This document shows, in pieces, positions 61,857 to 64,000 of a DNA stretch of 64,000 bases. Made by a program: the position numbers and the translations under genes. The stretch lies in the NCBI RefSeq assembly GCF_900230185.1, contig NZ_OCSR01000001.1, positions 1,674,001 to 1,738,000 of the forward strand, written 5' to 3'. The DNA comes from Burkholderia sp. OK233 (GTDB lineage: Bacteria; Pseudomonadota; Gammaproteobacteria; Burkholderiales; Burkholderiaceae). How positions within the stretch are numbered: position 1 is the stretch's first letter; each line of letters begins with the position of its first letter. The notes beneath the pieces were generated by a model. That model was given only the letters and a program-made list of their open reading frames with translations, searched no databases and was not told the origin of the DNA.

Positions 61857-63107
61857 ATGAACACTCGTGAAGAAGCATTGGCGCTGGATAGCGCCGACTC
61901 GCTCGCAACGCTGCGCGACCAGTTTGCGCTGTCGCCGACGACCATCTATCTCGACGGCAACTCGCTCGGCGTGCCGCCGGCCGCCGCCGCGCAACGCGCG
62001 CAGACCGTGATCGGCGCCGAATGGGGCGAAGGTCTCATCCGCAGCTGGAACACCGCCGGCTGGTTCGAATTGCCGCGCCGCCTTGGCAACAAACTCGCGC
62101 CGCTGATCGGCGCCGCGGACAACGAAGTGGTTGTCACCGATACGATTTCTATCAACCTGTTCAAGCTGCTTTCGGCCGCGGTGCGGCTGGCGAATGCGCG
62201 CGATCCGAAGCGTCGCGTGATCGTCTCCGAGCGCTCGAATTTCCCGACCGATCTGTACATCGCACAAGGGCTGATCGAACAGCTCGACCGCGGTTATGAG
62301 TTGCGCCTCGTCGACGATCCGTCCGAGTTGCCCACGGCGATCGGCGACGACACCGCGATCGTGATGATCACTCATGTGAATTACCGCACCGGCTACATGC
62401 ACGACATGGCCGCGCTGACCAAACTGATCCACGACAAGGGCGTGCTCGCGCTGTGGGACCTCGCGCATTCGGCGGGTGCGGTGCCGGTCGATCTGAATGG
62501 CGTCGGCGCGGACTACGCGGTGGGCTGCACGTATAAGTACCTGAATGGCGGTCCGGGTTCGCCGGCTTTCGTGTGGGTGCCGAAGCGTCATCAAAACGAT
62601 TTCGCGCAGCCGCTGTCCGGTTGGTGGGGACATCGCGCGCCGTTCAAAATGGACCCGATCTATCAGCCTGACGATGGCATCGGCCGCTTCCTGTGCGGCA
62701 CGCAGCCGATGGTGTCGATGTCGCTGGTCGAATGTGGTCTCGATGTGTTCCTGCAGACGGATATGCAGACGATCCGCGCGAAGTCGCTCGCGTTGACCGA
62801 TTTGTTTATCGAACTGGTCGAAGCGCGTTGCGGCGAATTTCCTTTGAAACTCGTGACGCCGCGGGAGCACGCGCAGCGAGGTTCCCATGCGAGCTTCGAG
62901 CATCCGCATGGCTATGAAGTGATGCAGGCATTGATCGCGCGTGGCGTGATCGGCGACTATCGCGAGCCGCATGTGTTGCGGTTTGGCTTTACGCCGCTAT
63001 ACACGCGCTTTGTCGATGTGTGGGATGCGGTGGAGACGTTGCGCGAGGTGCTCACGCAAGAGACCTGGCGGGCACCTGAATTTGCCGCTCGCGGCGCTGT
63101 GACCTAA
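61857..63107 (+). CDS. kynU: Kynureninase
   Basis: 416 residues. PLP enzyme splitting kynurenine to anthranilate and alanine. The start segment [26 protein letters not shown] is typical. [41 protein letters not shown], the Asp in [19 protein letters not shown], and the Schiff-base Lys227 in [20 protein letters not shown] are all present, as is [31 protein letters not shown]. It begins 77 bp after kynB and is followed 10 bp later by kynA. Confidence 0.97.
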   Translation: MNTREEALALDSADSLATLRDQFALSPTTIYLDGNSLGVPPAAAAQRAQTVIGAEWGEGLIRSWNTAGWFELPRRLGNKLAPLIGAADNEVVVTDTISINLFKLLSAAVRLANARDPKRRVIVSERSNFPTDLYIAQGLIEQLDRGYELRLVDDPSELPTAIGDDTAIVMITHVNYRTGYMHDMAALTKLIHDKGVLALWDLAHSAGAVPVDLNGVGADYAVGCTYKYLNGGPGSPAFVWVPKRHQNDFAQPLSGWWGHRAPFKMDPIYQPDDGIGRFLCGTQPMVSMSLVECGLDVFLQTDMQTIRAKSLALTDLFIELVEARCGEFPLKLVTPREHAQRGSHASFEHPHGYEVMQALIARGVIGDYREPHVLRFGFTPLYTRFVDVWDAVETLREVLTQETWRAPEFAARGAVT

Positions 63108-63117
63108 GGAGCGCGCG

Positions 63118-64000
63118 ATGACCGATCATATGCAAACGCCGGGATTGCCGGAAGAAAAGCCGGCGCAAGGGTGTCCGTTTGGGCATGGCAGTGGGGTTGC
63201 CCCTTCGGCCTCTGCTACGGCCGCTGCTGCCGCCGATTCCGGCGACGGCTGGCATGACGCACAGCTCGATTTTTCGGAGTCGATGAGTTATGGCGATTAT
63301 CTTTCGCTAGGGACGGTGCTGGATGCGCAGCATCCGTTGTCGCCGGATCACAACGAGATGCTGTTCATCATTCAGCATCAGACGAGCGAGCTATGGATGA
63401 AGCTCGCGCTGTATGAATTGCGCGCGGCGTTGAAGGCCGTGCATCGCGATGAGTTGCCACCGGCGTTCAAGATGCTTGCGCGGGTGTCGCGGATCATGGA
63501 GCAACTCGTGCAGGCATGGAGCGTTCTCGCGACGATGACGCCGTCCGAGTACACGGCGATGCGGCCTTATCTGGGTAGCTCTTCCGGGTTTCAGTCTTAT
63601 CAGTATCGGCAGATTGAGTTTTTGCTCGGCAATAAGAATGAGCAGATGCTGAAGCCGCATGCGCATCGGGCGGATGTTCTTGCTGAGGTGACGGCTTCGC
63701 TGGAGGCGCCGTCGTTCTACGACGAAGTTGTTCGACTGCTGGCGCGGCGTGGGTTTGCGATTTCACCTTCCAGGTTGGAGCGGGATTGGACGCAGCCGAC
63801 TACTCATGATGCTTCCGTCGAAGCAGCGTGGTTGGAGGTCTATCGGAATCCGTCGCAGCATTGGGATCTGTATGAGATGGCGGAGGAACTTGTCGATCTC
63901 GAGGATGCGTTTCGACAGTGGCGGTTTAGGCATGTGACGACGGTTGAGCGGATTATTGGGTTCAAGCAAGGCACTGGCGGCACGAGTGGCGCGCCTTATC
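63118..64000 (+). CDS. kynA: Tryptophan 2,3-dioxygenase, N-terminal part (runs off the window)
   Basis: 294 codons before the edge. Haem enzyme opening the indole ring of tryptophan, the first pathway step. AAGGAG lies seven bases before the ATG at 63118. After a variable N-terminal 45 residues come the conserved [50 protein letters not shown] (substrate and haem-side residues), [45 protein letters not shown], the haem-region His in [48 protein letters not shown]. Only the last part of the family is missing. Third gene of the kyn operon. Confidence 0.97.
   Translation, partial: MTDHMQTPGLPEEKPAQGCPFGHGSGVAPSASATAAAAADSGDGWHDAQLDFSESMSYGDYLSLGTVLDAQHPLSPDHNEMLFIIQHQTSELWMKLALYELRAALKAVHRDELPPAFKMLARVSRIMEQLVQAWSVLATMTPSEYTAMRPYLGSSSGFQSYQYRQIEFLLGNKNEQMLKPHAHRADVLAEVTASLEAPSFYDEVVRLLARRGFAISPSRLERDWTQPTTHDASVEAAWLEVYRNPSQHWDLYEMAEELVDLEDAFRQWRFRHVTTVERIIGFKQGTGGTSGAPY

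Noticed and set aside
61689..62972. 427-codon minus-strand frame over kynU
   Set aside because: Antisense to a complete kynureninase with catalytic lysine; His/Arg-rich shadow.

Overview
The window is a gene-dense, GC-rich bacterial chromosome segment that looks like a Paraburkholderia/Burkholderia main chromosome. The evidence is the set of neighbourhoods (lpxK-Trm112-kdsB-adk, murJ/rpsT/DUF3579/argF-argG, queG-ogt-xerD beside tsaE-amiC, kynR/kynB-kynU-kynA) and the family content (DUF2917 beside a MocR regulator, glycine-zipper lipoprotein, DHA2 MFS pump). Genus assignment is inference; no rRNA is present.

Layout. 1-7.3 kb: end of an oligopeptide ABC ATPase, a secreted Gly/Ser repeat protein, a Rap1a-like secreted protein, an aldo/keto reductase divergent from a GntR/UTRA regulator, then a family III CoA-transferase divergent from a helix-turn-helix/citrate synthase fusion. 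7.4-16.1 kb: DUF2917 and MocR pair, DHA2 efflux pump, degenerate EAL protein, an ECF41/SigJ-like sigma factor divergent from an orphan ClpP, and a NYN/OST-HTH RNA-binding protein. 16.2-24.3 kb: accessory envelope and secreted proteins, and a family 41 O-GlcNAc-transferase-like gene cut in two by a 1531-bp IS4-family element with a 9-bp target duplication. 24.3-34.5 kb: core genes sodB, xseA, lpxK, Trm112, kdsB, adk, an SDR, a SirB1-like protein, murJ and rpsT. 34.7-42 kb: DUF3579, a group II intron with an apparently intact maturase just upstream of argF, then argF, argG and murB. 42-51.6 kb: yajQ, plsY, ybaK-like, an acyl-CoA synthetase, xerD-ogt-queG, tsaE-amiC, an EamA transporter. 51.6-60.4 kb: vapBC, pirin, cnoX, tcdA, pdxH, cfa, DUF72, msrA, flavin reductase. 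60.5-64 kb: kynurenine pathway with its Lrp-type regulator; kynA runs off the end.

Two loci stand out. (1) The gap between the CoA-transferase and the HTH/citrate-synthase fusion carries four copies of the half-site AATCAA/TTGATT arranged as two palindromes 21 bp apart. They overlie recognisable divergent promoters, one palindrome filling a 17-bp -35/-10 spacer. This suggests an enzyme-domain transcription factor that controls itself and its partner enzyme. (2) The sigma factor and the ClpP paralogue each have a TGTCAC(A/G)-N16-CGTC promoter in their shared gap. This is the ECF41/SigJ promoter form as I recall it, so the sigma factor probably drives itself and a protease.

Several terminators are very clear: 24197-24234, 30141-30169, 31196-31231, 40864-40901 and 50649-50679. 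No tRNA, rRNA or CRISPR array was recognised.
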